DNA from: Amphiduros pacificus | Lineage: Eukaryota > Annelida > Polychaeta > Phyllodocida > Hesionidae | Reading direction: 5' to 3' | DNA length: 64,000 nt | Assembly: GCA_949316495.1 (NCBI GenBank) | Contig: OX439005.1 | Coordinates: forward strand, 434,001 to 498,000 | In this document: one piece after another, positions 45,056-55,300 of the stretch | Layout of the letters: every line of letters starts with the position of its first letter | How positions within the stretch are numbered: position 1 is the stretch's first letter | The notes under the pieces: generated by a model | What the model was told of the DNA's origin: nothing | Seen by the model: the letters and a program-made list of their open reading frames with translations, nothing else | Databases searched by the model: none | Position numbers and translations under genes: made by a program

Positions 45056-46360
45056 TTTTAAAATACAAATACAAATACAAATACAAATACAAAATTTTAT
45101 TTATTGTCATGATTAAATCAACAATTAAAACTAGCTTGAAGCTATTGCATGACAGTGAGATATTTACAAATATATACAATCATAAAATAGTTGGTTAGAA
45201 CATTAAATTCATCTATAAAACCATGATTGACATACACATGTATCCCAGTTCTTGATCCTCTCTTTAAAATCATTCAATGATATTGCACTTTTGACATTAT
45301 AAGACAGACAGTTCCATAGTTTGGCACCTATATAAGAAAACGATCTGTGACCATAAGTGACAGTCTTGAATTTCTTTTGAGACAGTCTGTTACCTCTCAT
45401 ATTATATGGAACATCATGCTTGTTTAATAATGTACACAGGTATTCAGGTTCTGAATCATTTAAACATTTATAGACTTCTGTTGCCATAACTCGGATTAAA
45501 TGTACTGAAATAGATGGTTGGCCGCTTCTCTCCAAAAGTGATTCATAGTCTGATGTAAAGTCATTATAGACAAAGCGCAGTGCTCTCAATTGTACTTGCT
45601 CCATTTTTGCCAGGTTGCCTTTACCACAATACATCCATATGACCGGGCAATAATTAAAATTGCTCATGATAAAAGCCCTGTACATGGCTTCTTTTACTTT
45701 TGTGTCTAATATATGACTGAGTCTCATGATGACATTAACTTGTTGGCCTGCTTTTTTGCATATAGTGGTGACATGATGATTGAATGAGAGCTTGCTGTCT
45801 ATATGAATCCCTAATGACTTAACTACTTCCTCACACTGTATCTCAATATCTCTGACTCTGAACATTTTAGGAGCATCAGGTTTATTTCCCAGAGATAGTG
45901 CTTGATATTTTGGCACATTTGCTTGCATACCGTTTATGCCAAACCAATCTGTGAGACTGGTTGCATCATTTTCTAGGTTGGTTATTAGATCTTCCGGGGT
46001 ATCTGCTACATTTGATAGATTGTTATCATCTGCATAATTATACATTTCTGATGTTTGCAGTACATAGTAAGCATCATTTGAGAACACATTGAACATTACA
46101 GGGCCGAGAACAGACCCTTGTGGTACTCCTTTCTTCAATGTTTTCCAGTCACTCCGTACATTTCCTAGTTTGGTTCTCTGTTTCCGGTCACTGAGATAGC
46201 TTCTGATAAGGTTTACATAGTCATCATCACAACCATATGCACTTAAGGAGAGATAGTTGTAGATGCCATTTACACAGAAGAATGGAGGAAATTTGCAACC
46301 GCCCATCGGGCAGTGAGGGGGCATCTTTATGATGAGAGGTAGTTGGTGGAACATTTTGTA
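45056..46360 (-). mobile_element. LINE family A, 5'-incomplete RT with 3' UTR and hexamer tail
   Basis: One open frame (45209-46354) carries RT palm motifs GVPQGSVLGPVMFN and YNYADDNN, then the thumb and C-terminal blocks (KSLGIHIDSKLSF, MYRAFIMSNFNYCPVIW, AKLWNCLSYNVKS, FKERIKNWD). Endonuclease and the RT fingers are missing: the frame before GCDDDYVNLIRSYLSDR is not LINE-like. The 3' UTR ends in a TATTTG hexamer repeat (about 45060-45090). The 381-codon frame has no internal stop, so this copy is young or recently active. Confidence 0.85.
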
Positions 46361-46361
46361 T

Positions 46362-46367
46362 TTTATT
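46362..46367 (-). terminator. Poly(A)-like signal downstream of the KH-domain ORF
   Basis: On the minus strand AATAAA lies about 130 bp after the stop of the ORF at 46500-47795, just before the LINE frame begins. It may mark the 3' end of a separate transcript. Confidence 0.4.
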
Positions 46368-46499
46368 TATAAAACATGTACAAGAAAAAGTGTTGTCAGT
46401 GCCCATTAAGGACGTACATATTTTATTAGAATAATTAATGCTAACACCAAGATTGTGATCGGTAAAGTTCTTAATGGCGGACGGCTCCGGCCAGTGCCC

Positions 46500-47795
46500 T
46501 CAAGCTGTGTCTACAAGTTTTTGAACTTCTGCTTTCACCTTGTTGACAGTCGCCCTGGGGCCAGAAAATTTGACGATCGATGTGTCATCATCAACATTTG
46601 TTAAGGTTACGATAAAGTCAGAAAGAGCGTTCCATGTCCTGATGTTGGACCCCTTCTTTCCGATGATACGACCAGCTACTCTTGTGGGAACAGCCAGCAT
46701 ATCCTTAACAACAAGAGCAGACGACGTCGAAGAAGACGCAGAAGCGGCCGATGGGGCAGGAGAGGCGGATGCAGTCGAGCTCTGACCCTTTCTCTTCCTT
46801 ACGTTAGTAGGCCGCCGTGTTTTCTTGTCTCCCTCAAGATCCGGAAGAAGAGTACTGCCAGTTTTCGGCGTGAACGCCACTTTCTCGGGGAAAGAGACGG
46901 AGTTGATTGCTTTTATTATGTCTGTACGAGCAGAAGGAGTCTGGCTACCATCACCTGCAGTGGCGAAGTCAGTAGAGCCATAGAAAGATTGTATTTTGTG
47001 AAAGGAATATCCCGGGAGCACTTTCACGTGAGAGGAAAGAAAACTGACAAAATAAGTCCAGTTTTTTCTCTGATCTCTGTCCACTGGAGCAGGCGGCGAG
47101 ATGACTGATACAGTCGGTCCTTTTGCCCTGATGCCTTCAATTTCGTTCATAATACGATTGAAAGCAGTGACGCCATCTTCTCCGGCAATTATTTCAGAGA
47201 TATCGGGAAGAATTATGATATGATCTGCATTTTTCACCCGGTCAGATGTTGTGCGAAGGAAATGAAGGCTCTCCGCCGAAACTTTGTGAGCGCAATCAGC
47301 GCGGACTATCCCCTCGGCAATCGTGGCTTGATTGCCGTCCTTGGGCAGGACGATGAGAGTCTGTGGAAGAGAAGAGTTGCTATTCAGAGCACAGTCACGT
47401 ACTTCCGAAGAAGGCGGAATAAAGGCATCAAGAACATCGTCCTTCTCTCGTATGGTTCGAAGAGAGGTTGTCAGTTCATCTGTGAGAGTTTGATTCTCTT
47501 CTTCAAGCAGTTTCTTCTCGGCCTTCAGAGCTATGTTATCAGCCAAGATGGCGTCGTTCTCGGCAAGGAGATCGGTCACCCTCTGTGTAAGACGGGCATT
47601 GACATCATTGGTGGACTTATTCATCTCGACCAAATTGTTGTAGGTAGTTCTCAAGTCAGCCAGCTCATCAACTGCCTTCTGAACAGGCGAAAGCAGAGCG
47701 GCCGGGAGAGGTGGTTGCCTGCTTGGTGTAGCAGGACTTTCGATGTCGCGGACATCTTGGACGTCCCTTGCGGATCTACGTGTAGAGCAAGCCAT
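46500..47795 (-). CDS. Intact 431-aa ORF with coiled coil and C-terminal KH domain, likely a retroelement ORF1
   Basis: The frame starts at ATG (MACSTRRSARDVQDVR), has no introns and ends ...VQKLVDTA-stop. Residues about 45-125 form a long charged heptad-rich coiled coil. Residues about 140-300 include ADHIIILPDISEIIAG and KGPTVSVISPPAP, vaguely like the SGNH/esterase fold found in ORF1 of CR1-type LINEs. Residues about 310-350 are basic and Ser/Ala-rich. Residues 361-431 are a KH domain with the nucleic-acid loop GRIIGKKGSNIR, its GKKG at 379-382. A coiled coil plus RNA-binding domain suits an ORF1 that trimerises and coats element RNA. A host retrocopy or domesticated gene is the alternative. 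The LINE RT in the same direction lies 145 bp downstream. Confidence 0.8.
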   Translation of the reverse strand: MACSTRRSARDVQDVRDIESPATPSRQPPLPAALLSPVQKAVDELADLRTTYNNLVEMNKSTNDVNARLTQRVTDLLAENDAILADNIALKAEKKLLEEENQTLTDELTTSLRTIREKDDVLDAFIPPSSEVRDCALNSNSSLPQTLIVLPKDGNQATIAEGIVRADCAHKVSAESLHFLRTTSDRVKNADHIIILPDISEIIAGEDGVTAFNRIMNEIEGIRAKGPTVSVISPPAPVDRDQRKNWTYFVSFLSSHVKVLPGYSFHKIQSFYGSTDFATAGDGSQTPSARTDIIKAINSVSFPEKVAFTPKTGSTLLPDLEGDKKTRRPTNVRKRKGQSSTASASPAPSAASASSSTSSALVVKDMLAVPTRVAGRIIGKKGSNIRTWNALSDFIVTLTNVDDDTSIVKFSGPRATVNKVKAEVQKLVDTA

Positions 47796-48660
47796 TTTTA
47801 AGTATTGGATATATGTTGGATGTACGTCTGTATTGTGGATCTGTAAGAGACCAAGTGACCAAAATGTTTGTCTGAGACAGTTTCCCGCTCAATATGGATT
47901 AACAAATCGGATTAAAATACAGACTTGGAGAATGGTAAGTAGGCTTGAAATATTTGTTATGATGGTGTGTTTGAATGTGCTATTTATACACGTGGTGAAA
48001 ATAGCCGGGGTGAGCGAGCGGTCAATGGCGGCTCACCGTTATTAGATTTCTGAATGAAAAAATAAATATATTTTCTGTTTAAGATTCACCGACAGATGTG
48101 GTGAACCTAGTTAGTTGATATGTTTATATGTACAGAAGGCTGACAATAATTTCGTGGGGCAGGCACCACCGCCGAGGTGATTCGGCTTGTCAGTTCTGAC
48201 GATATATCTTTTCTGAGTTTGATAATGTCCAGGTGATTGGACAGTTTTGTCTAGGTGATTAGACAAGGTTACCTAGGTGATTAGGAAACCTGAAGCTAAG
48301 AGGTGATTCCTAGCTTTGTTTTTTTATAGAGAGAGAGGGTTTTGTAAACACTCGCCACGAGTATAATAGGATCTGTGTGACGAGCGCTGCGCTTCGTTCA
48401 AAGCGAATCTAATACCAGCCCTCGTTACAGATCAGATTTTACACTGCTAATGTTCACAAGAGTCGTCAAAAATAGGTAGACTCTAGGTAGAGGTGTGCTG
48501 GAGTAGGTGAGTTCGAGTTTTGGCGTGTTTTAGATACGTTAGAGCACCATAGATTGCTAGAAAACCCAACAAAATACAGAGCTGAATCAAAACACTGCCA
48601 TCTTGCTTCTCACGCATGCGCACCTCCAAAGGGACAGCTCCTGTTAGTCCCATGGGCATT
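47796..48660 (-). other. Putative 5' UTR region of the KH-domain element
   Basis: No ORF. The segment contains spaced repeats of the word AGGTGATT (plus strand) near 48175, 48230, 48255, 48277 and 48301, plus short GAGAGA runs. CpG is commoner than in neighbouring introns. Its upstream end near 48640-48660 abuts the SINE copy and the gypsy fossil. Confidence 0.4.
48597..48622 (-). promoter_or_regulatory. NRF1-like and YY1-like promoter motifs upstream of the KH-domain ORF
   Basis: On the minus strand TGCGCATGCG (NRF1-type palindrome, 48613-48622) is followed within about 10 bp by CAAGATGGC (YY1-type, 48597-48605). They lie 0.8 kb upstream of the ORF start. A CAAGATGGC word at the very 5' end is also how the human L1 promoter fixes its start site. 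The sequence between motif and ORF would be a long 5' UTR. Confidence 0.45.
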
Positions 48661-48674
48661 GTAACATACTCATA

Positions 48675-48837
48675 CGCAGTTGGTTAGAGCGCCAGTTTAT
48701 TAGCACCAGTTCCTCTGGTGACCCAAAGGTCGTGGGTTTGATCCCCGGCCATGCAGAGATTAAACTCATGATTAAATTTCCCACATGAGCTGAGGCCCGT
48801 GCCTAAAGGGTTAATCCATTGTCCTTGTAAATCTGTA
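48675..48837 (+). mobile_element. SINE family 1, truncated copy with 12-bp target duplication
   Basis: The body runs from CGCAGTTGGTTAGAGCGCC to TTGTAAATCTGT. It is flanked on both sides by AACATACTCATA (48663-48674 and 48838-48849), a perfect 12-bp target-site duplication. The copy lacks the first bases of the head and the 3' half of the body, so truncation accompanied insertion. Confidence 0.88.
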
Positions 48838-48889
48838 AACATACTCATATAACCCACAATGAGTTACAAAGGCTGTTTTTTTAATATCC

Positions 48890-49600
48890 TGCTGTCTCAC
48901 GGGTACCTGATGAAAGTTATGTCTGCAGTGGAAAAAAATCTTGATCCAGATAGCGCATCAAGACAATCCTGAACACGGGGAATAGGAAAAGCACCCTTGC
49001 GGCTTAAGGCATTAATTTTCCTGTAGTCTACACACAGACATTTTGGCTCTCCATGCTTTTTGTTCACTAGAACTATAGGACTAGCCCAAGGAGAAGTAGA
49101 AGGTCTTATTATTCCTTGTTTGAGGAGTTTGTTTACTGCCTTCTTGTCCTCCCCTTTCATGGCTAATGGGACAGGTCTAGGGCGCTGTCTGGTAGGTTTG
49201 GCATCACCTGTTTCAATTACATGCTCAGTCAGTGTAGTTAGGCCTAAATCATCATCATCTTTGGAAAACACATCTTGCATCTCATGAAGTAATTCTGCAT
49301 ACTGTTGTCTCTGATCAGCATTAAAGGCTGTAACTCCTTGGTCAAAGAGATCATTCAAGTATGCAGGTAACACTTTGTCACTATCTTTTGGTGTGAACAT
49401 CGGAGCATCAAGACAAGTTTGAGACGAGTGTGACTTTTCTTCTCTTTGCCAGATGGATCATACAGACTTGTGATGAACATCCTAGATGCATTCATGGCCT
49501 CCAGCAAGTCACAGTTTCCAAGTCTGTTTAAAGAGGCAAACTGTTCTGGGTTTTTATGATGATCCTGTTGGCTGATTTTTTTTTTTTCGCTCTTCAATAT
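48890..49600 (-). mobile_element. Ty3/gypsy-type LTR retrotransposon fossil, protease/RT N-terminal part
   Basis: Minus-strand translation shows the RT entry region: AVNKLLKQGIIRPSTSPWAS, PIVLVNKKHG, CVDYRKINALSRKGAFPIPR and LDALSGSRFFSTADI, diagnostic of Ty3/gypsy pol. Upstream sequence (LLEAMNASRMFITSLYDPSG) is compatible with the linker before RT. It is broken and lacks LTRs. Orientation and order fit the fossil at 44200-44690 as a downstream part. Confidence 0.85.
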
Positions 49601-50260
49601 GCAAGCAAGATAGCTGCAAATCTAGAGAATCCAGTATATGATATTGTTTTCCATCCTAAATATGTTGGTCTTTCCACCAACAAACCAAACACTAGTCCAA
49701 AATTTGGCATCCGTACAAAAGAATCGTAGAAAGGTATAGAATTTTTAATCCTGATCAAATAACAAAATTTCAGTTTCCTGAGACTCCACCTTGGATATAC
49801 GATCTTACATTAACTTGTCACTTGCAGATTTAGAGAAGAGTTCAACAGATCCTTCTTTGTACATAAATAAATGCAATGAGATAAAAAAGGTTTCTAATGT
49901 ATCTTCACTGATGGCTCTTACTGTGAGGAATAAGCTGCAGGGGCTGCAGTTACACAAGGACACGTTTATTCCAAGCGATTGCCTGAAAAGTCCCCTTTTT
50001 TACAGAGTTTCATGCTATTTATTTAGCCTTGGATCAAGTGGAAACCTACCAAGTGGAAACCTCTGATTCACAATCTCCCATTATGTGCATCTGAGTATTA
50101 AGGCCTTGGAGTGTTAACATTGTTCATATATTATATTGATTTTATGTGCCATATAACTGGTCAAAATGTAATGTTTTACCATTTTAGGCACTGAAAGATC
50201 TAAATGGTCAATGTGCTATATGCCCACAATCCATTCATTAATTATTATCAGATATTTCTT
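49585..50260 (+). mobile_element. Jockey-type LINE relic (post-RT/pre-RNase H region and 3' UTR)
   Basis: Translation gives FALQYASKIAANLENPVYDI and VFHPKYVGLS...PKFGIRTKES, then, after a frame change, INLSLADLEKSSTDPSLYIN. This is the segment between RT and RNase H in jockey-like LINEs. It is broken by a stop after KES and at least one frameshift. The interval 50187-50240 (TTTTAGGCACTGAAAGATCT) matches 54070-54125 and looks like the family 3' UTR. Confidence 0.75.
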
Positions 50261-50680
50261 TTTTCCTTTTCAGCTTTTTTTCATTTCGTACTTCCACACA
50301 AAAGGATTAATTTTAGCAGGCTCATTTATTGTATTTTCCGTATATGGAGCAAGAATATCTCATTTTACTATACTCTGTCAGAAGCTAAGAGTATAATTTG
50401 AGACACTGGACTGTCATAGGATATAAATCTGAACCATATGCATATTGTGAAAACATTTTTTTTAAACATAAGAACATTCAGAATAATATTACAACTTTAA
50501 AATATTGGCACATGTTATATCTAGCTTGTGTCTGAGTGAGGCTGCTATTTTATGAGCATTTAATTCTAAATTATTCACAACTGTTATTTTATCCCAACCA
50601 TTGCATTGCTTTGTTAGGTAACCATGCACTCATTCGTTCAACCACATCAAATCTAATTTTAGTTCTTTGCACCATAAGAC
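50261..50680. other. Unassigned AT-rich stretch
   Basis: No gene, clear repeat or motif is recognised here. Confidence 0.4.
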
Positions 50681-50690
50681 CAACCCCACT

Positions 50691-51261
50691 TATACCCCAG
50701 TCACATCGGCCGGTAGGTCAGATTGCCGTGAGGGCACCGAGAGATCATAGGCCACATTTTGGCAGTTTTAAGACGTCGTACGGTCTGCCGGCGTTTCCCC
50801 GATGTCTTATCAGCAAATATCATCTTAAAGTACAGGGCAGGCTCTTGTTAGTGTCATGCAGGCATATGTCAAGATTATCTTAGGGCTGCCGGTGGCATTG
50901 TAGGGTGAAAATAGGATTGTTTTATTTCATGTTTTCATAGGCCATCGTCAGATGATCTACCGGGCTCCCTACGATATCATATAGAAGTCTTTAAGATATC
51001 CTTCAGATGTCTTTCAAATGATCTAGACGTCTTTAGGATATCCGACAGACGTCTATCAAATGAGACAGACGTCTTTGGGATATCCTACAGACGTCTGTGG
51101 CATCTAATCTGGCACATGCCGTGTGGCACCTGTGTATAGTGTGACCACTGCCACGGCATATCTCTGATTACCACTGATGAACTCCCCGGCGCCCGGGACC
51201 CTGTGAAATCGGCCGATTCTTACTTCCCGGTCGGGCCAGGCGCAAATGTGACTGGGGTATA
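50691..51261. mobile_element. Non-autonomous DNA transposon, 563 bp, inserted in a SINE head
   Basis: Terminal inverted repeats CCCCAGTCACAT (50695-50706) and ATGTGACTGGGG (51246-51257) are flanked by TATA on both sides. Removing it rejoins the SINE sequence CCCCACT-TATA-ACACAGTTGGTAG, which matches the intact SINE head at 59318. The GC-richer interior contains a short AGACGTCT/GATATCC array (about 50990-51100). There is no transposase. Confidence 0.78.
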
Positions 51262-51420
51262 ACACAGTTGGTAGAGCATGGGATCTGTGCCTTTGTTGGT
51301 TATATAAATGGTGAGTTCGAGTCCCATTGTCGGTAGTATCACTTTAACTCTGATTGAAAGACCAGAATGTCGACCTGGTATGGCTATTGTTGCTGCCAAA
51401 AGGTAAAAACAAGGACACAC
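51258..51420 (+). mobile_element. SINE family 2, interrupted copy (body part)
   Basis: AACACAGTTGGTAGAGCATG (A box) and GAGTTCGAGTCCCATTG (B box) are followed by the body words GTATCACTTTAACTCTG and GTCGACCTGGTATGGC. These are shared with the copies at 54290 and 59318. Its first bases lie on the far side of the inserted MITE at 50681-50694. Confidence 0.75.
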
Positions 51421-52312
51421 ACTGAGACATAAATATAAAATACTACGGTAGTGTAATTTATCTCTTATTACAACTCCGTGGGAGTCATTCTTGATTCTTT
51501 TTCTTAACATCACTGCACATAATTTATATAGGATAATATAAGATTTTGATCAAACAAGTGATATCTAAAGTCTTCTGTTCCTTTAACACTGACTCAGGCC
51601 ACATGAACATTTATTCTGGGTTTTCATAATTCAAAATTCATCAGCTGTAGTTCTACTGTGTCGATCGTATCTTTCAATACAAGAAGCGGGAGAGCATTTG
51701 GTTTTTGACTGATCAGTTAATTTTGACAGCTCAGAATACTTATGAGCAAGAGGAATGTCTGTATCATGAATTTATAATCGGAATATGCACAGCAGTACAG
51801 TAAACCACTACATTAATCGCCAAATGTCAATAGCATTATGAACTGGTACAATCATTTAATATTCATTAACACTCTGATAGTTAGTTCCCATTGTGACACT
51901 CCTTATAGCGAGGTGTAAGGTATACCACAACAGCACAACAGTATCTACATATTAAAAAGAAATTTGATTTGCTCTGCTTCTCTAAGATATATATATACAT
52001 ATATACTGTAATTATTGGTCATGGAGAACAAATATTATGTCTTATTCTTGAGGAAACAATAAATGATAACAATATAATAACTGCAATATAATAACTGAGA
52101 ATAACTGCAGCATTAAATATGAATGCAATGTTCGATATGAACATAATTGCTCTGGCCTGCCTATTCAATATGTGCTGAGAACCAGCCAAGCTGTACCATA
52201 AGAGATATTCTCATAGTTTACTCAAAAGGTTCAAGAGAAATGAATGCTGAGGGGATTGAAGCAATGTGAAGAGTATATGAACCATCCCGGGATTATATTA
52301 TGATATTAGAAC
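51421..52312. other. AT-rich stretch upstream of the kringle gene
   Basis: No gene or repeat is recognised beyond a short AT tract near 51990-52005. It would include the promoter and 5' UTR of the secreted kringle protein if the signal-peptide exon is right. I see no clear TATA box at a usual distance. Confidence 0.35.
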
Positions 52313-52355
52313 ATGCTGTGTTTAATTCTACTTCCACTGCTGGCGAATATCATTA
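52313..52355 (+). CDS. Kringle gene exon 1 (proposed): signal peptide
   Basis: ATG begins MLCLILLPLLANIIS, a short hydrophobic leader. The exon ends after the first base of a codon at a perfect donor GTAAGT (52356), phase 1, exactly what the kringle 1 exon needs (A + GC gives Ser). No other leader with a phase-1 donor was noticed nearby. Confidence 0.6.
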
Positions 52356-55300
52356 GTAAGTTCATTTACTTCCCATTGTATCTGTAAGTTCATTCACATA
52401 TTTCAGTGTTATTTGTAAGTTCATTTACATACTTCAGTGTTATTTGTAAGTTCATTTACATCTGTCATTTGTATGTTCATTCACGTCAGTGTCATTTGTA
52501 TGTTCATTAAAATTGTGTTAATTTATTTTAGTGAATGGAATCTTAGAACACTTAAAGATATTATGGGATCACTGAAAGAATTTTCGTTTTCTGTGAAGTT
52601 TTTAACAAACTAAAAACATTCGAAATTCATCTTTCAATTTCCAAACTGATATTTGAAAGTCTTTGTCTTTGGTTTTAATTAGGTATAAATGGGACCTACC
52701 TTAGGGCTTATCATTTTTTCTTTGGGCCAGAATGTTGCCCTTAACACACTTTGGAAGGACAAATTATGAACACATTTCTTAACAATATGTAAAACCTCTG
52801 TTGAAATTCACCATTGTTAAATTAAAATGATCATGTTAATTTTAGTAGTGTATATTAAAATTATGGGATTTATACCAAGCTGCTATTTAGTCTTATTGCC
52901 TGTGACCTCTGTGATTTCATGAATGCTCTAATCATCAACTGAACACTTTATCAACAAACTTTGCTTACCTGAGCAATGATCTGATGCAAACACCTGCTTA
53001 GTAAAGGTTTAACAATGGTGCACCTTCAGATTGGGAACCTGGAGTGACTTGGCTTAAAGAGGGTTGCCTGGCCATTGGTTTTTTCTGTTGGTGCAGGCCT
53101 AACATCCTTATTTTTAATGTTTAATTTTAAGATTCAGTTAAAATGTCATTGGCTTAAAACCATTCTTTAGAATATGTATTTGCTAAAATACACAGGAAAT
53201 TATTCTCTTTTTTTCTGTGGGGTTTGTCTGTGTCCATGGTGATGAATTCATTATTTTGGTTATTTGCATAGGTTACATAACGCGTATTTATCAAGGCTAA
53301 ATAACATTAGGAGGCCATGGGCCGTGGCGCAGTTGGCTAGAGCGCCAGCGTATTAGCACCAGTTCCTCTGTGGTGATCGAAAGGTCGTGGGTTCGAACCC
53401 CGGCCATGCCGAGATTGAATTCATGATACAATTTCACACATGAGCTGAGGTCCGTGCCTAAAGGGTTAACCCATTGTCCTTGTAAATCTGTGACCAGGCA
53501 GGTTGTCATGTCAAGGACCTGCGACATGGCAATTCAGTGAGGCAGCACTATATCTGCTTCAAGTAGGTATCATCACGAAATGACTGAAATAACGTTGAAA
53601 GTGATGTAAAACCCCAAAGAAACAAACAAACAAACAAACAATCATACTCAGATCTTTAGATCTTAACCACAAAACATCAAACTGTATTTAAATTTGTACA
53701 TATTTATGACTGTCATATTGAAAAAAATATTAAAAGTGTGTATTGTTTGGAACGTATACATTTGTATTGATTTTATATATCGTACTCAGATCTTTACTCG
53801 GGGCAAACTCGGATGCCGGTTGTTGACGAAACTGGGTTTCTTGGACTGATATTTGAACAAGCTACCTTTTATCCCTCATATTGAATATGTCAAAAAGAAA
53901 TGTCAGAAGGCATTAGACGTATTTCACATTCCTGCCCATACCGATTGGGGAGGGGACTGTACTGTTTTACAGTATACAGAGCGCATGTTTTGTATGATAT
54001 AGTTTAACTTTAAGCCACTAGTCATGTATCTAGTCATGTATCTAATCAAAGTCTCATGTTGTTTTACTATTTATGGCACTAAATGACCTAAACAGTCGAT
54101 GTGATGTTAAGCCATCATTCATTATTCAGTTATCTTTATGAAAGAATTATAGTTTTGCAAAGCTCCTATATTTGTGTACTGTGTCCTGGTAAATAATATA
54201 TATGTTTATCCAAGTTCACATGGCGTTATACATGAGGCCCTTAAGAGATTTTGAACCATTTTTGACCAAATTACAGCTGGCACGTTTTAATGTTTTCATA
54301 CCCCCATCGGAGGGTCCAACTCCCACCGCCGACAATGTTACTTTCACACTGGTAAAAAGGCTCGAAAGTCAACCAGACAAGGCCAATGTACATTGGTCAT
54401 TCTTGCTGAAAGGGATGTAAAAGACCATTTCACAATTTTGTTTCACACCCCTGTCATGGTTTCTGGTAACACAATAAATGAAAATGTTTTTTGCCGCTAA
54501 ACAATATTCAACTCCCATGGTGGTGCCATACCCAAACTTCACTTCCCTTTCTATGTTTGATATATTTGCAAAAAACATTCCATGTAAAGACAGCCTTTAA
54601 AGACGTAATAAAGGAGAAAAAATACATAATGATGTTCAAGAGCTGGGCCTTGTTAGATACGATACGAAATTGTTCAAATCAAATTGCTATAGATTGCACT
54701 TAGATTTTACTGTTTCCTGAAGGCAGCTACTTATTTCATAGGCCATATGTCTGGAGTCGGAGCGTCCACTACGATGTGCAGAGAGTCAAATCTAGGTCAA
54801 GAATACAACGGGCAAGTGAATACCACCCGGACAAACAAGAACTGTGTGAGATGGGCCGGTCTCGGGCTTTCCTATGGCGCTGCGGACTTTCCCGATGATT
54901 CCATAGAAGCCGCCCTTAATTACTGCCGGAATCCGGATGGCAGAAGATGGGGACCATGGTGTCGTCTAGAAGATGGTACCACTGAATATTGTCTTATACC
55001 TTTTTGTAAAGGTACATGAATATTACATATTAAGCTTATTTATGTGTATATTTATTTCTTCAAAGAATATGATTTGTATAACTAAATATACATGTAAGGC
55101 GTTTTCCATACTATGACCTTCAAGTAGTTGGTTCATACAATGACCTTCACCAAGTGAGTTAATACAATGACCTTCACCAAGTGAGTTCAAGTAGTTAGTT
55201 AACACAATGACCTTCACCAAGTGAGTTAATACCATGACTGTTACCAAGATAGTCAATACTCAATTATAACCTCCATGAAATTGGTTGAGAAAAAGTTGGT

